The notes beneath the pieces are model-generated. The model made no database searches. It was given only the letters and a program-made list of their open reading frames with translations, and was not told the DNA's origin. From assembly GCF_002286775.1 (NCBI RefSeq), contig NZ_NSGJ01000017.1:30034-94033 (forward strand): a stretch of 64,000 nucleotides of DNA, read 5' to 3'. The translations under genes and the position numbers were made by a program. The stretch is from Myroides sp. N17-2 (GTDB taxonomy: Bacteria; Bacteroidota; Bacteroidia; Flavobacteriales; Flavobacteriaceae). Shown one piece after another: positions 26,270 through 35,744 of the stretch (positions are counted from its first letter, which is position 1; every line of letters begins with the position of its first letter).

Positions 26270-27409
26270 ATGATGAAATTATATGATGTATATCCCCTAA
26301 ACCCTATCGAAATCGTAAAAGGTCAAGGGAGTTATGTATATGACAACAAAGGTCAAGAGTACTTAGATTTATATGGTGGACACGCTGTGATCTCTATAGG
26401 ACACACGCATCCACACTATGTAAAAAGGGTAACAGACCAATTAAATAAAATAGGATTTTATTCTAATTCAATAGAAATTCCTCTTCAGCAGGAGTTGGCT
26501 ACTTTATTAGGAGAAGTAGCTGGATTAGATAAATACCAATTGTTCTTGTGTAATTCTGGTGCTGAAGCAAATGAGAATGCTTTAAAGTTGGCTTCTTTTT
26601 ACAATGGAAAGAAGAAAGTAATCGCTTTTGACAAGGCGTTTCACGGTAGAACATCTCTTGCGGTATCAGCTACTGACAACCCAAAGATAGTTGCTCCAGT
26701 GAATCAAACGGATAATATCGTGTTCTTGCCATTTAATGATGAGGAAGCGCTTGAAGCAGCATTTGCGGCTTATGGCGATGAAGTTACAGCTGTTATTATT
26801 GAGGCAATTCAAGGTGTAGGAGGTATTAAGGTAGCTACAGATAGCTTTTTAGCGAAGATCAAAAGCTTAACTACACAGTACGGAGCAGTGTTTATCGCTG
26901 ATGAAGTGCAGTGTGGGTATGGGCGTACTGGTCAGTTCTATGGAGTGAATGACGGTGGAGTAGAAGCTGATATTTACACGATGGCTAAAGGGATGGGGAA
27001 TGGATTTCCTATTGGTGCGATTGCTATCGGTGAGCAGTTTAAACCTTGGCATGGACAGTTAGGTACGACTTTTGGAGGTAATCATTTAGCGTGTGCAGCA
27101 GCATTATCTGTATTAGAAGTAATGAAGCAAGATAACCTAATGGCGAATACAGCTAAGGTAGGAAATTACCTGATTAGCGAATTAAAGAAAATGGATAAGA
27201 TACAGGAAGTAAGAGGGAAAGGATTAATGATCGGAATAGACCTTGCTCCTGAATTAAAAGATGTTCGTAAAGAACTTTTAGTGAAAGATCACATCTTTAC
27301 AGGGACAGCAAGTCCTAATGTAATTCGGTTGTTGCCAGCATTAAATCTAACTCAAGTAGAGGCTGATTTATTCTTGGACAAATTCAACAGCAGATTACAA
27401 CAATTCTAA
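26270..27409 (+). CDS. argD: N-acylornithine aminotransferase
   Basis: 379 residues, class III PLP-dependent aminotransferase. GAEANENALKLA, IIEAIQGVGG, ADEVQCGYGRTG and the PLP-lysine segment TMAKGMGNGFPIGA are all present. It makes N-acylornithine from the semialdehyde and glutamate. The start has two consecutive ATG codons. Confidence 0.95.
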   Translation: MMKLYDVYPLNPIEIVKGQGSYVYDNKGQEYLDLYGGHAVISIGHTHPHYVKRVTDQLNKIGFYSNSIEIPLQQELATLLGEVAGLDKYQLFLCNSGAEANENALKLASFYNGKKKVIAFDKAFHGRTSLAVSATDNPKIVAPVNQTDNIVFLPFNDEEALEAAFAAYGDEVTAVIIEAIQGVGGIKVATDSFLAKIKSLTTQYGAVFIADEVQCGYGRTGQFYGVNDGGVEADIYTMAKGMGNGFPIGAIAIGEQFKPWHGQLGTTFGGNHLACAAALSVLEVMKQDNLMANTAKVGNYLISELKKMDKIQEVRGKGLMIGIDLAPELKDVRKELLVKDHIFTGTASPNVIRLLPALNLTQVEADLFLDKFNSRLQQF

Positions 27410-27422
27410 AAAGACAATTACA

Positions 27423-28421
27423 ATGAAAAAATTTTTCTCCGTTAACGATATATCATCTCTATCTAATGCTGTAAAAGACGCATTAGCATGTAAGGCAAAT
27501 CCTTTTGCAGAAGAGACTCTTGGTAAGCATAAAACGATCGGTTTAGTATTCTTAAACCCAAGTTTGCGTACGAGGATGAGTACTCAGAAGGCTGCGGCTA
27601 ACTTAGGGATGAATGTGATGGTGATGAATATGACATCTGATGGATGGGCATTAGAGACGAAAGATGGTGTCGTGATGGACGGAAATACAGCAGAGCATAT
27701 TAGAGAAGCTGCTGCCGTGATGGGTGAGTACTGTGATATCTTAGGACTTCGTTCTTTCCCAGGACTTAAAGATGCAGAAGAAGATTATAGTGAAGAGCTA
27801 TTTAGCAAGTTCGCTAAATACTGTGGAAAACCTGTAGTGAGTTTAGAGAGTGCGACAAGACACCCTTTACAGAGTTTTACGGACTTGATCACTATCGTAG
27901 AGCACTTTGATTATCAATATGACGAGGCACAAGAGAAGTTAGTTCCTCAAGGGAAGAAACCTAAAGTAGTACTGACTTGGGCTCCTCACGTTAAGGCATT
28001 GCCACAGGCAGTACCTAACTCTTTCGCAGAGTGGATGTGTAGAGCGCAGACAGAAGGCCTTGTAGATTTTGTAGTTACTCATCCTGAGGGATATGCTCTT
28101 AAAGAAGAGTTTACTCAAGGGGCGACAATGACGACGAATCAAGATGAGGCATTAGCTGATGCAGATTTCATCTATGTAAAAAACTGGTCAAGTTATGAAA
28201 ACTACGGACAGATAACATGTACAGACTCTTCTTGGATGTTAACTTTAGATAAATTAAAGGCAACTAACCAAGCGAAAGTAATGCACTGTCTACCAGTTAG
28301 ACGTGATTTAGTAATCTCTTCTGAAGTATTAGATAGTGAGCACGCTATCGTGATCCAAGAATCGGGTAACAGAGTATGGGCTGCACAGTCAGTATTAAAA
28401 GAAATGCTTAAAAAACAATAA
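27423..28421 (+). CDS. argF': N-succinyl/N-acetylornithine carbamoyltransferase
   Basis: 332 residues. The carbamoyl-phosphate motif is NPSLRTR (45-51), with HPLQ at 147-150 and the C-terminal HCLPVRRD. W75, and E142 in LESATRHPLQ, are typical of the branch that uses acylated ornithine. Position 90, in MDGNTAEH, is Ala: in this family Glu here favours acetylornithine and Pro or other small residues favour succinylornithine, so a succinyl substrate is predicted. It replaces ordinary ornithine transcarbamylase in the pathway. No argI-type gene is present in the window. Confidence 0.9.
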   Translation: MKKFFSVNDISSLSNAVKDALACKANPFAEETLGKHKTIGLVFLNPSLRTRMSTQKAAANLGMNVMVMNMTSDGWALETKDGVVMDGNTAEHIREAAAVMGEYCDILGLRSFPGLKDAEEDYSEELFSKFAKYCGKPVVSLESATRHPLQSFTDLITIVEHFDYQYDEAQEKLVPQGKKPKVVLTWAPHVKALPQAVPNSFAEWMCRAQTEGLVDFVVTHPEGYALKEEFTQGATMTTNQDEALADADFIYVKNWSSYENYGQITCTDSSWMLTLDKLKATNQAKVMHCLPVRRDLVISSEVLDSEHAIVIQESGNRVWAAQSVLKEMLKKQ

Positions 28422-28423
28422 TT

Positions 28424-29203
28424 ATGCAAAGCCTTACAGTTATTAAAATAGGAGGGAATATCGTTGATAATGAGTCTGCGTTAAGCGATTTTTTAGACAC
28501 TTATGCAAAAATAGAAGGACCGAAAGTCTTAGTGCATGGTGGTGGAAAGTTAGCTACACGTATGGCTACGCAGTTGGGGATAGAAACTCAAATGGTCAAC
28601 GGACGTCGTATTACAGATGATGCGATGTTACCTATAGCTGTAATGGTATATGCAGGATTGATAAATAAACAAATCACAGCTCAGCTTCAGGCGAGAGGTT
28701 GTGATGCGATGGGAATCTCAGGAGCAGATGCTAAGCTTATACAGAGTCATAAACGCCCTATAGAACCAATTAACTATGGTTATGTGGGAGACTTTGAAGC
28801 AAGCGATGTGAATGTGGTTCGTCTAAAACAATTGATAGAGATCGGAATTAATCCTGTATTCTCTGCAATTACGACTGATAAGGAAGGCCAACTACTAAAC
28901 ACGAATGCGGACACCATAGCTTCTAATTTAGCTGTTGCTTTAGCTACTGAGTATAAAGTAGCTTTAGTGTACTGTTTTGAACGCAAAGGTGTGTTGCAAG
29001 ACATGAACAACGAGGACTCTGTGATAACGACCATTAATCAAGAGAACTTCACACAACTAAAACAACAAGGGGTGATAGCAGATGGTATGTTGCCAAAGAT
29101 AACAAACGCTTTGGCGGCTGTCAACCAAGGAGTAAACAGAGTATGTATCAAGAAGGCTGAGGATCTATTAGATGAAATGGCTGGTACTACGATTAAACTC
29201 TAA
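28424..29203 (+). CDS. argB: N-acylglutamate kinase
   Basis: 259 residues of the amino-acid kinase fold: VIKIGGNIVD at the N-terminus, LVHGGGKLATRMATQLG, and the late segment GMLPKITNALAAVNQGVNRVCI. It phosphorylates N-acylglutamate and is often the arginine-inhibited step in such pathways. It starts 2 bases after argF'. Confidence 0.93.
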   Translation: MQSLTVIKIGGNIVDNESALSDFLDTYAKIEGPKVLVHGGGKLATRMATQLGIETQMVNGRRITDDAMLPIAVMVYAGLINKQITAQLQARGCDAMGISGADAKLIQSHKRPIEPINYGYVGDFEASDVNVVRLKQLIEIGINPVFSAITTDKEGQLLNTNADTIASNLAVALATEYKVALVYCFERKGVLQDMNNEDSVITTINQENFTQLKQQGVIADGMLPKITNALAAVNQGVNRVCIKKAEDLLDEMAGTTIKL

Positions 29204-29247
29204 AAATATACTGAAACACAAAGACCACTAACTATTAGACAACCATA

Positions 29248-30306
29248 ATGAAAGATAACTTATCACAACAGGCTATAGCTTTATTAGAGCAGTTAATAGC
29301 TACTCCATCATTTAGTAAGGAAGAACACCTTACATCTGATCTTATTTCTAATTTCTTAGAGAAGCATGGAGTATCTATACACCGAGAACTTTTTAATGTT
29401 TGGGCTTTTAATAAACACTATGATCCGAGTAAGCCGACTATTCTATTAAACTCTCACCACGATACAGTGAGACCGAATAAAGATTATACTCGTGACCCTT
29501 TTAAACCTGAGGTGATAGATGGAAAATTATATGGATTAGGAAGTAATGATGCAGGTGGATGCTTAGTATCACTTATCGCTACATTTCTTTACTTCTACGA
29601 GCAAGAAGGATTAAAATATAACTTCTGTATCGCTGCAACTGCAGAAGAGGAGATATCAGGTAATAATGGTTTAGAATATGTAATCCCTAAGTTAGGAGAA
29701 TTAGAGTTCGCTATAGTAGGAGAACCTACCCTAATGGACTTAGCGGTAGCAGAGAGAGGATTAATGGTACTTGACTGCGTGGCTAAAGGGCGTTCTGGAC
29801 ATGCAGCGCGTAATGAAGGAGATAACGCAATATTCAAAGCGATAAAAGATATAGCATGGTTTAATAGCTATCAGTTTCCTAAGGTGTCTGAGGAGTTTGG
29901 ACCAATCAAGATGAGTGTGACGATGATTAATGCAGGTACACAGCATAACGTAGTTCCATCTACATGTGACTTCGTGGTGGATGTACGTGTGACAGATGCT
30001 TATACGAATGAAGAGGTGTTAGATATGATAAGACAGCATGTAGACTGTGATGTCAATGCGCGTTCTACTCGATTAAAACCATCTTCGATAGCAAAGGATC
30101 ATCCGATCGTACAGGCAGGTATCGCATTAGGAAGAACTACTTATGGTTCGCCGACTACGAGTGACCAAGCTTTATTAAGTATTCCATCACTTAAGTGTGG
30201 ACCTGGCGACTCTGCTCGCTCACATACAGCAGACGAGTTCGTCTATGTAAATGAGATCGAAGAGGGAATAGCCTTGTATATAGAGATGTTAAAACAAATC
30301 GTGTAG
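29248..30306 (+). CDS. argE: M20 family deacylase, N-acylcitrulline/ornithine type
   Basis: 352 residues with the M20 metal-binding motifs LLNSHHDTVRP and GLGSNDAGG, the acid pair in ATAEEEISG and IVGEPT, and the late histidine region DSARSHTADEFV. In a pathway with an acylornithine transcarbamylase the enzyme removes the acyl group from N-acylcitrulline rather than from acylornithine. It starts 44 bases after argB, the widest gap in the operon. Confidence 0.9.
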   Translation: MKDNLSQQAIALLEQLIATPSFSKEEHLTSDLISNFLEKHGVSIHRELFNVWAFNKHYDPSKPTILLNSHHDTVRPNKDYTRDPFKPEVIDGKLYGLGSNDAGGCLVSLIATFLYFYEQEGLKYNFCIAATAEEEISGNNGLEYVIPKLGELEFAIVGEPTLMDLAVAERGLMVLDCVAKGRSGHAARNEGDNAIFKAIKDIAWFNSYQFPKVSEEFGPIKMSVTMINAGTQHNVVPSTCDFVVDVRVTDAYTNEEVLDMIRQHVDCDVNARSTRLKPSSIAKDHPIVQAGIALGRTTYGSPTTSDQALLSIPSLKCGPGDSARSHTADEFVYVNEIEEGIALYIEMLKQIV

Positions 30307-30309
30307 CAA

Positions 30310-31641
30310 ATGAAATTATGGCAAAAGAATACTACTGTAGATAGTTCTGTAGACACTTTCACAGTAGGACAAGATAGAGTGTTAGATATGAACCTTGCGG
30401 CATTTGACGTTATGGGGTCACTGGCACATACACAGATGTTAGAAAGCATAGGACTACTTGAATCAGAAGATTTAGTAGTGATCCAAAAAGAATTAAAACA
30501 AATATACCAAGAGATCTTAGCAGGTCAATTCACGATAGAGGATGATGTAGAAGATATTCATTCACAGGTAGAGTTGTTGTTGACTAGAAGGATAGGTGAC
30601 GCTGGTAAAAAGATACATTCAGGACGTTCAAGAAACGACCAAGTGTTAGTCGATCTAAAGCTTTATTTCCGCCATGAGATAGAAGAGATAGTGATCAAGA
30701 CTAAAGAGGTGTTCGATACGCTACAGCAGTTGAGTAATCAGTATAAGGATGTCTTATTACCTGGGTATACTCACCTGCAGATAGCGATGCCTTCTTCATT
30801 TGGATTGTGGTTTGGAGCATATGCAGAGAGTCTAGTAGATGATCTAGAGATGATGTTAGCGGCGTGGAAAGTAACGAATAAGAATCCTTTAGGATCTGCT
30901 GCAGGTTATGGTTCGTCATTCCCTTTAAACAGACAGATGACTACAGATCTATTAGGGTTCCAATCTATGAACTATAATGTGGTCTATGCTCAGATGGGTA
31001 GAGGGAAGACAGAACGTATCTTAGCACAGGGACTAAGTTCTATAGCAGCTACTTTAGCGAAGTTCACGATGGACGGCTGTCTATATATGAGTCAGAATAT
31101 GGGCTTTATCAAATTCCCGGATCATTTGACTACAGGCTCGAGTATTATGCCTCATAAGAAGAATCCTGACGTATTAGAGCTAATTAGGTCAAGATGTAAT
31201 AAGATACAAGCTTTGCCTAATGAAATAGCTTTAATGACTACTAATTTGCCTTCTGGATACCACAGAGATCTTCAGTTGTTAAAAGAGAATTTATTTCCTG
31301 CTTTTACATCGTTAAAAGAGTGTTTAGATATCTTGAGACTGATGTTAGATAATATAGAGGTGAATAAAGAGATATTAAGCGATCCGAAATACGACTATTT
31401 GTTTAGTGTTGAGGTCGTGAATGAATATGTGCTAAAAGGGATGCCTTTTAGAGAAGCATATAAAGAGATAGGACTGTCGATAGAGGCAGGTACTTATAAA
31501 CCGTCAAAAGAGGTGAATCATACGCACGAAGGTAGTGTAGGTAACCTTATGAATGATGCAATCAAAGGAGAGTTTGACCGTGTATATGCGTCATTCAACT
31601 TTGACCAAGTAAATGAGAAACTAGTAAGTTTAGTGTTGTGA
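30310..31641 (+). CDS. argH: Argininosuccinate lyase
   Basis: 443 residues with the fumarase/aspartase superfamily signature GSSIMPHKKNP and the earlier HSGRSRNDQV and GYTHLQIAMPSSFG. It releases arginine and fumarate, the last step of the pathway. It starts 3 bases after argE and ends the operon; a hairpin follows at 31650. Confidence 0.96.
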   Translation: MKLWQKNTTVDSSVDTFTVGQDRVLDMNLAAFDVMGSLAHTQMLESIGLLESEDLVVIQKELKQIYQEILAGQFTIEDDVEDIHSQVELLLTRRIGDAGKKIHSGRSRNDQVLVDLKLYFRHEIEEIVIKTKEVFDTLQQLSNQYKDVLLPGYTHLQIAMPSSFGLWFGAYAESLVDDLEMMLAAWKVTNKNPLGSAAGYGSSFPLNRQMTTDLLGFQSMNYNVVYAQMGRGKTERILAQGLSSIAATLAKFTMDGCLYMSQNMGFIKFPDHLTTGSSIMPHKKNPDVLELIRSRCNKIQALPNEIALMTTNLPSGYHRDLQLLKENLFPAFTSLKECLDILRLMLDNIEVNKEILSDPKYDYLFSVEVVNEYVLKGMPFREAYKEIGLSIEAGTYKPSKEVNHTHEGSVGNLMNDAIKGEFDRVYASFNFDQVNEKLVSLVL

Positions 31642-31649
31642 TAGATTGA

Positions 31650-31690
31650 AAGAGGCTTTTCCACGCGGTGGGAGAGCCTCTTGCTATTTA
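31650..31690 (+). terminator. Likely terminator of the arginine operon
   Basis: The outer stem AAGAGGCT/AGCCTCTT and the inner stem CCAC/GTGG form a long hairpin with an internal bulge. The T tract that follows is interrupted, so strength is uncertain. Confidence 0.6.
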
Positions 31691-31801
31691 TTAATTTATC
31701 AATGTTAACTATAATTGATTAAGAGTTGTATGAAGTGATATACTTTGTGCAGCTCTTTTTTGTTTTATTTAATTATCTTTAATGTTCTTAAAAAGAAGAT
31801 A

Positions 31802-32365
31802 ATGAAGAGATTATTATGTTTATTATTTATCTGTGCGACATCTTTGGTATCCGCTCAGATTACAGATATTGCTGTAAATAAAGCTTCTTTTGAGAAGTCA
31901 GATTTTCCTTATAAAGGAGACAGGGTACTTCTAGTAGATCGAATAAATGGTTCTAAAGAAGAGAACATATTTGTCTTCGCTAAGAATAAACGAGAAGAAG
32001 AGCAGGATATACTCTATATACAGCAATTCACTAAAGAGAATGATAAGTGGGAACTTAAGGTTAATAAAATAATAGCCGATGAGGGTATCGTCACTTCTGT
32101 GTATAATAACCGCAAGGCATTTAATGATGTAGAGAAAGATGGTTTAGTCGATGCGTTATTTATATATACGCGAAATAATAAGGGTGATATGGATAATCCT
32201 ATTGAGATTATAGAGTTATTGTTTCACAAACATCAGTTGTATTGGGTATCTAGTACATCTAGTTCAGACTTTACAGAAGATAAGTATAGTTCTAATTTTA
32301 GTACATTACCTAAGGCTGTTCAGGATTATGTATTAGACTATTGGAAGAAGTTGGATAAGAAATAG
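31802..32365 (+). CDS. Secreted protein of unknown function
   Basis: 187 residues from the ATG at 31802, chosen because it begins a clear type I signal peptide (MKRLLCLLFICATSLVSAQ); an in-frame ATG at 31745 would bury that signal. The mature part is mixed alpha/beta without a motif I recognise. It could be periplasmic or surface-exposed. It ends near a hairpin at 32372 and is not in an operon. Confidence 0.6.
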   Translation: MKRLLCLLFICATSLVSAQITDIAVNKASFEKSDFPYKGDRVLLVDRINGSKEENIFVFAKNKREEEQDILYIQQFTKENDKWELKVNKIIADEGIVTSVYNNRKAFNDVEKDGLVDALFIYTRNNKGDMDNPIEIIELLFHKHQLYWVSSTSSSDFTEDKYSSNFSTLPKAVQDYVLDYWKKLDKK

Positions 32366-32371
32366 AATAAT

Positions 32372-32415
32372 AAACCACCATTTGACCTTAGTTTAATAGT
32401 GGTTTGTTGTTTTAA
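32372..32415 (+). terminator. Hairpin after the secreted protein gene
   Basis: AAACCAC pairs with GTGGTTT, with further pairing inside, followed by a T-rich stretch. It sits just after the stop at 32365. Confidence 0.55.
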
Positions 32416-32450
32416 TCCTTTGGTAATGTATAGTTTATGATAGTTCTTGT

Positions 32451-32657
32451 CTATTGTTTAGGCTTGTCTTTCTTGATGTATAATTGATAGAAGAATATAC
32501 CACCTACCAACACTAAAGGAATCAGAGGAGAGAAATCTTTAAAGGTCAATGTCTGTACAGCATTGTACACCTTTATCATATCACTGATATGAATCCCGAT
32601 AAAGAAGAGTGTGATTACTAATAGTATGAATACTATTTTCTTGTTTAATTGAATCAT
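32451..32657 (-). CDS. Small two-helix membrane protein
   Basis: 68 residues with membrane segments at about 8-27 and 43-60 and a basic C-terminus. Its start overlaps the stop of the lipoprotein gene upstream by 4 bases (ATGA type), so it is translationally coupled to it. No family recognised. Confidence 0.6.
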   Translation of the reverse strand: MIQLNKKIVFILLVITLFFIGIHISDMIKVYNAVQTLTFKDFSPLIPLVLVGGIFFYQLYIKKDKPKQ

Positions 32658-33436
32658 AATTGGTTGTTATTAGGGTTAAAAATTATTTTATAAATATCAT
32701 TTAATATATATTGAGGGCAGTCTTTCTCTAATGTGAACTGATATACAGGCATATCAAAGTACTCTGTTTTTTCTGTTTCAGGGTCAGTATTAGCATCTCC
32801 AGTCTCCAGCTTAATCTTTTCTGAAAAAAAGTCGACAGATAAAAAGATATGTATTCCACTACCTCTAGAATAATCATCAAGTTGACTTAGATACAATTCT
32901 TTATCCTGATAAGAAAATTTATATTTAGTATTGCCACTTGCATACTCATTGTAAAGATGAATAACCAATTGATGTTTCTCGATTGTTATTTCTTCGTTGT
33001 CATAATTAGATGCTTTAAAATACTTTGATGGCATCACTACTTTAGACATCTTATCTAACCTATAAGTACCATCTGTTTGTTGTAATACTATTAACATAGG
33101 GCGCTCGTCATATAAGTGCGTCTTGTCAGTTAATACAATAGCGTAATCTTTAAGTCCATCATTGTTAAGGTCGCCTTTAGCCTCATGCTGAATTTCAAAT
33201 GGTGTGCCTTTGGGAATAAAGTCAGTTATCGACTTTCCTGTTTCTGGGAAGGTGTAATCTATGGTCGTATATTCCTCAGTAGGCTCTTCTTCAGGCTCCT
33301 CAGAGTCTGTGTATAGTGGAGCCTCCTCGTATTGATCTACATTAGGATTGCTTTCTTCAATTGTTTTTTTGCAGGCAGATGTTGCTATTGCTAAGAATAG
33401 TGACAAACCTATGGAAGTAATATAACTCTTGTTCAT
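32654..33436 (-). CDS. Lipoprotein, second copy of a tandem pair
   Basis: 260 residues with a signal peptide and lipobox ending in SAC (Cys21), so membrane-anchored by lipid. An acidic, Glu-rich linker (about 30-60) precedes a domain with GDLNNDGLKDYAIVL, a D-x-N-x-D-G-x-x-D pattern typical of calcium-binding or VCBS-like loops. It is a close paralogue of the gene at 33476: the first ~150 residues are nearly identical and the rest is different. Function unknown. Confidence 0.7.
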   Translation of the reverse strand: MNKSYITSIGLSLFLAIATSACKKTIEESNPNVDQYEEAPLYTDSEEPEEEPTEEYTTIDYTFPETGKSITDFIPKGTPFEIQHEAKGDLNNDGLKDYAIVLTDKTHLYDERPMLIVLQQTDGTYRLDKMSKVVMPSKYFKASNYDNEEITIEKHQLVIHLYNEYASGNTKYKFSYQDKELYLSQLDDYSRGSGIHIFLSVDFFSEKIKLETGDANTDPETEKTEYFDMPVYQFTLEKDCPQYILNDIYKIIFNPNNNQL

Positions 33437-33475
33437 GTAGTGTATAGTATAAGATAAATTAATGTGTGGTTGATA

Positions 33476-34261
33476 TTAAAGTACTTCATAACCTTTTAAT
33501 TCTTCCTTATAAGTTTCGTGTATCAGAATTTCTACATGTGTATTTTCAAAAGTGTGTTTAGACGGAGTTATGCTGATATTTATTCGCTTGTCTTCAGCAT
33601 CTTCTACCATAAGATTAGAAACTACGCAGTTAATCTTTCCTTGTATAAAATCAATATCAACTGAAGCCGAAGCACCAGCTCCCCTCATAAATAGACCACC
33701 ATTTATAAGATATAACTCATTATCTATATAAGTATAGGTATATGAGATATTATTGTTACCATTCATGGTAAATAAGAAAATTTTAAGTAGACCTTGTTCT
33801 ATAGTTATACTTTCTGAATCATAGTATGGATATCTATTCTCTAAGAATTCAATAGGGATAGCTACTTTAGAGACTTTATCTAATTTATAAGTACCATCTG
33901 TTTGTTGTAATAGTATTAACATTGGGTATTCGTCATATAAGCGCGTTTTGTCAGTTAATACGATAACGTAATCATTAAGTCCATCACCGTTGAGATCGCC
34001 TTTAGTCTCATACTGAATTTCAAAGGGAGTACCTTTAGGAATAAAATCAGTGATAGACTTTCCTGTCTTCGGGAAAGTATAATCTATGGTAGTATATTCC
34101 TCAGCAGGCTCTTCCTCTGATTCCTCAGAGTCTGTGTATAGTGGAGCCTCCTCGTATTGATCCACATCAGGATTGCTTTCTTCAATTGTTTTTTTGCAGG
34201 CAGATGTTGCTATTGTTAAGAATAGTGACAAGCCTAAGGTAGTAATATAACTCTTGTTCAT
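33476..34261 (-). CDS. Lipoprotein, first copy of a tandem pair
   Basis: 261 residues; lipobox ATSAC at the same position as its neighbour, the same acidic linker and GDLNGDGLNDYVIVL. From about residue 150 to the end it has diverged from the copy at 32654, with a different beta-rich C-terminal half. The two genes are 39 bases apart and in the same direction, consistent with a recent tandem duplication. Confidence 0.7.
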   Translation of the reverse strand: MNKSYITTLGLSLFLTIATSACKKTIEESNPDVDQYEEAPLYTDSEESEEEPAEEYTTIDYTFPKTGKSITDFIPKGTPFEIQYETKGDLNGDGLNDYVIVLTDKTRLYDEYPMLILLQQTDGTYKLDKVSKVAIPIEFLENRYPYYDSESITIEQGLLKIFLFTMNGNNNISYTYTYIDNELYLINGGLFMRGAGASASVDIDFIQGKINCVVSNLMVEDAEDKRINISITPSKHTFENTHVEILIHETYKEELKGYEVL

Positions 34262-34358
34262 TAGATAGTGTTACAAGGGGGACTCGTCTAATAGTAAAGA
34301 TAACTGTTTGTCTTGTAATTGAGTAATATTGGAAGATGTTTTTGCTAAGTGTAAAGAC

Positions 34359-34385
34359 AAAAAAACTCTCCACTTAGGGAGAGCT
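34359..34385 (-). terminator. Terminator of the ferredoxin reductase gene
   Basis: CTCTCC/GGAGAG hairpin; on the minus strand it is followed by a T run (plus-strand A tract at 34359-34365). Confidence 0.75.
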
Positions 34386-34405
34386 AGTATAAAGTAAGAC
34401 GTCTA

Positions 34406-35458
34406 TTAAACGTCGTCGTAGTCTACATATATTTCGTCTGAAGTAACGATAGCTTGACACGATAAGATTATACCGTCTGCTATTTCGTCGTCAGATAGGA
34501 TACTGTTCTTTTTCATCACAGCAGTTCCTTTTACTATCTTACACATACAAGAGCTACAGATACCACCTTGACAAGAATAGGGTGCATCAACACCTGCTTT
34601 AAGTACCCCGTTTAGCAATACTTCACTCTTCGGCATCTCAAAAGTAGTTTCTTCATCATCTACTAGAGTAGTTACTCTAGTAGTACCTCCATCTGCTTGT
34701 ACAGGATCTACACCATCTGTATTAGGAGTAAAGATCTCAAAAGCGATTTTATCTTTAGAGACGCCTTTCTCTTGAAGGGTAGCGCTCACTGTATTGATCA
34801 TATCTTCTGGTCCACATAAGTAGTAGTGGTCAAATGCAGTATCTTTATGTTTATTGTTTACTACGAAGTTAATATTCGCTTTGTCAATTCGTCCGAAGAT
34901 AGAGTCATTCTCTCTGATACGTGAATATACGAAATACACATTTAGACGCTCAGGATATTGGGCTTGTAAGTCGTGTAATTCTTTGTAGAATATCGTCTCT
35001 TCAGCATTCTTGTTTCCATATACTAATACGAACTTGCTGTTAGGCTCTTGTTCTAATACTGTCTTTAGGATAGCCATCACAGGAGTGATACCACTACCTG
35101 CTACGAATGCTGCATAGTTATGCGCTACAGTAGGATTAGGTTCTAGTATGAATCTTCCTTCGGGAGCTTCTACTTCTAGTTGGTCACCTGCTTTAAGTAC
35201 TTCATTTGCATAAGTAGAGAACACACCGTGCTCTACCTTCTTTACAGCTATACGCACTTCTCCACTCGTCGGAGTAGAACAGATAGAGTAAGCTCTACGA
35301 ATTTCTTTTCCGTCGTGTAGGTGTTTAATATTTAAATATTGTCCTGCTTTAAATGCATAACCTTCTTGAAGATCAGCAGGTATATCAAATACTATAGATA
35401 CTGCATTAGGAGTCTCTCTCCGAACTTCTTTTACAGTTAATAGGTTGAATCTTGACAT
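34406..35458 (-). CDS. Ferredoxin-NADP reductase with C-terminal 2Fe-2S domain (PaaE-like)
   Basis: 350 residues from the ATG at 35458. An FAD-binding beta-barrel (RAYSICSTP) and an NAD(P)-binding domain (FVAGSGITPVMAILKTVL, YYLCGPEDMI) are followed by a plant-type ferredoxin domain with C-x4-C-x2-C (SCQGGICSSC) and a fourth Cys in ILSCQA. The order matches PaaE, the reductase of phenylacetyl-CoA epoxidase, but no other paa gene is near, so the electron acceptor is unknown. The in-frame TTG at 35482 lies inside the promoter box and was rejected. Confidence 0.85.
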   Translation of the reverse strand: MSRFNLLTVKEVRRETPNAVSIVFDIPADLQEGYAFKAGQYLNIKHLHDGKEIRRAYSICSTPTSGEVRIAVKKVEHGVFSTYANEVLKAGDQLEVEAPEGRFILEPNPTVAHNYAAFVAGSGITPVMAILKTVLEQEPNSKFVLVYGNKNAEETIFYKELHDLQAQYPERLNVYFVYSRIRENDSIFGRIDKANINFVVNNKHKDTAFDHYYLCGPEDMINTVSATLQEKGVSKDKIAFEIFTPNTDGVDPVQADGGTTRVTTLVDDEETTFEMPKSEVLLNGVLKAGVDAPYSCQGGICSSCMCKIVKGTAVMKKNSILSDDEIADGIILSCQAIVTSDEIYVDYDDV

Positions 35459-35479
35459 AGTTAGTTTAGTTTGAACTGA

Positions 35480-35487
35480 CAAAAATA
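35480..35487 (-). promoter_or_regulatory. Promoter -7 box of the ferredoxin reductase gene
   Basis: The minus strand reads TATTTTTG, a perfect TAnnTTTG, 21 bases before the chosen ATG. Confidence 0.7.
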
Positions 35488-35744
35488 CAAAAGTGAATGA
35501 GTTAAAGACACATTAATTGTAGTATAGATCAATTCTTTTACAGATAATTAACTATTTAGCAGAATAAATACTATGCATACATAGTAGATAAAGCTTGAGT
35601 TCTAAAGTAAGTGTACTGATAGTTAAGGTATTTGAATTAACTATTACGAAATGTTTAAGTGCATTATGTTAAATTATACAAGAGGAGTTGTAACAGGACA
35701 ATAAGTTGATATACTAATGGTTATAATTAGACCAAAACCACCTT

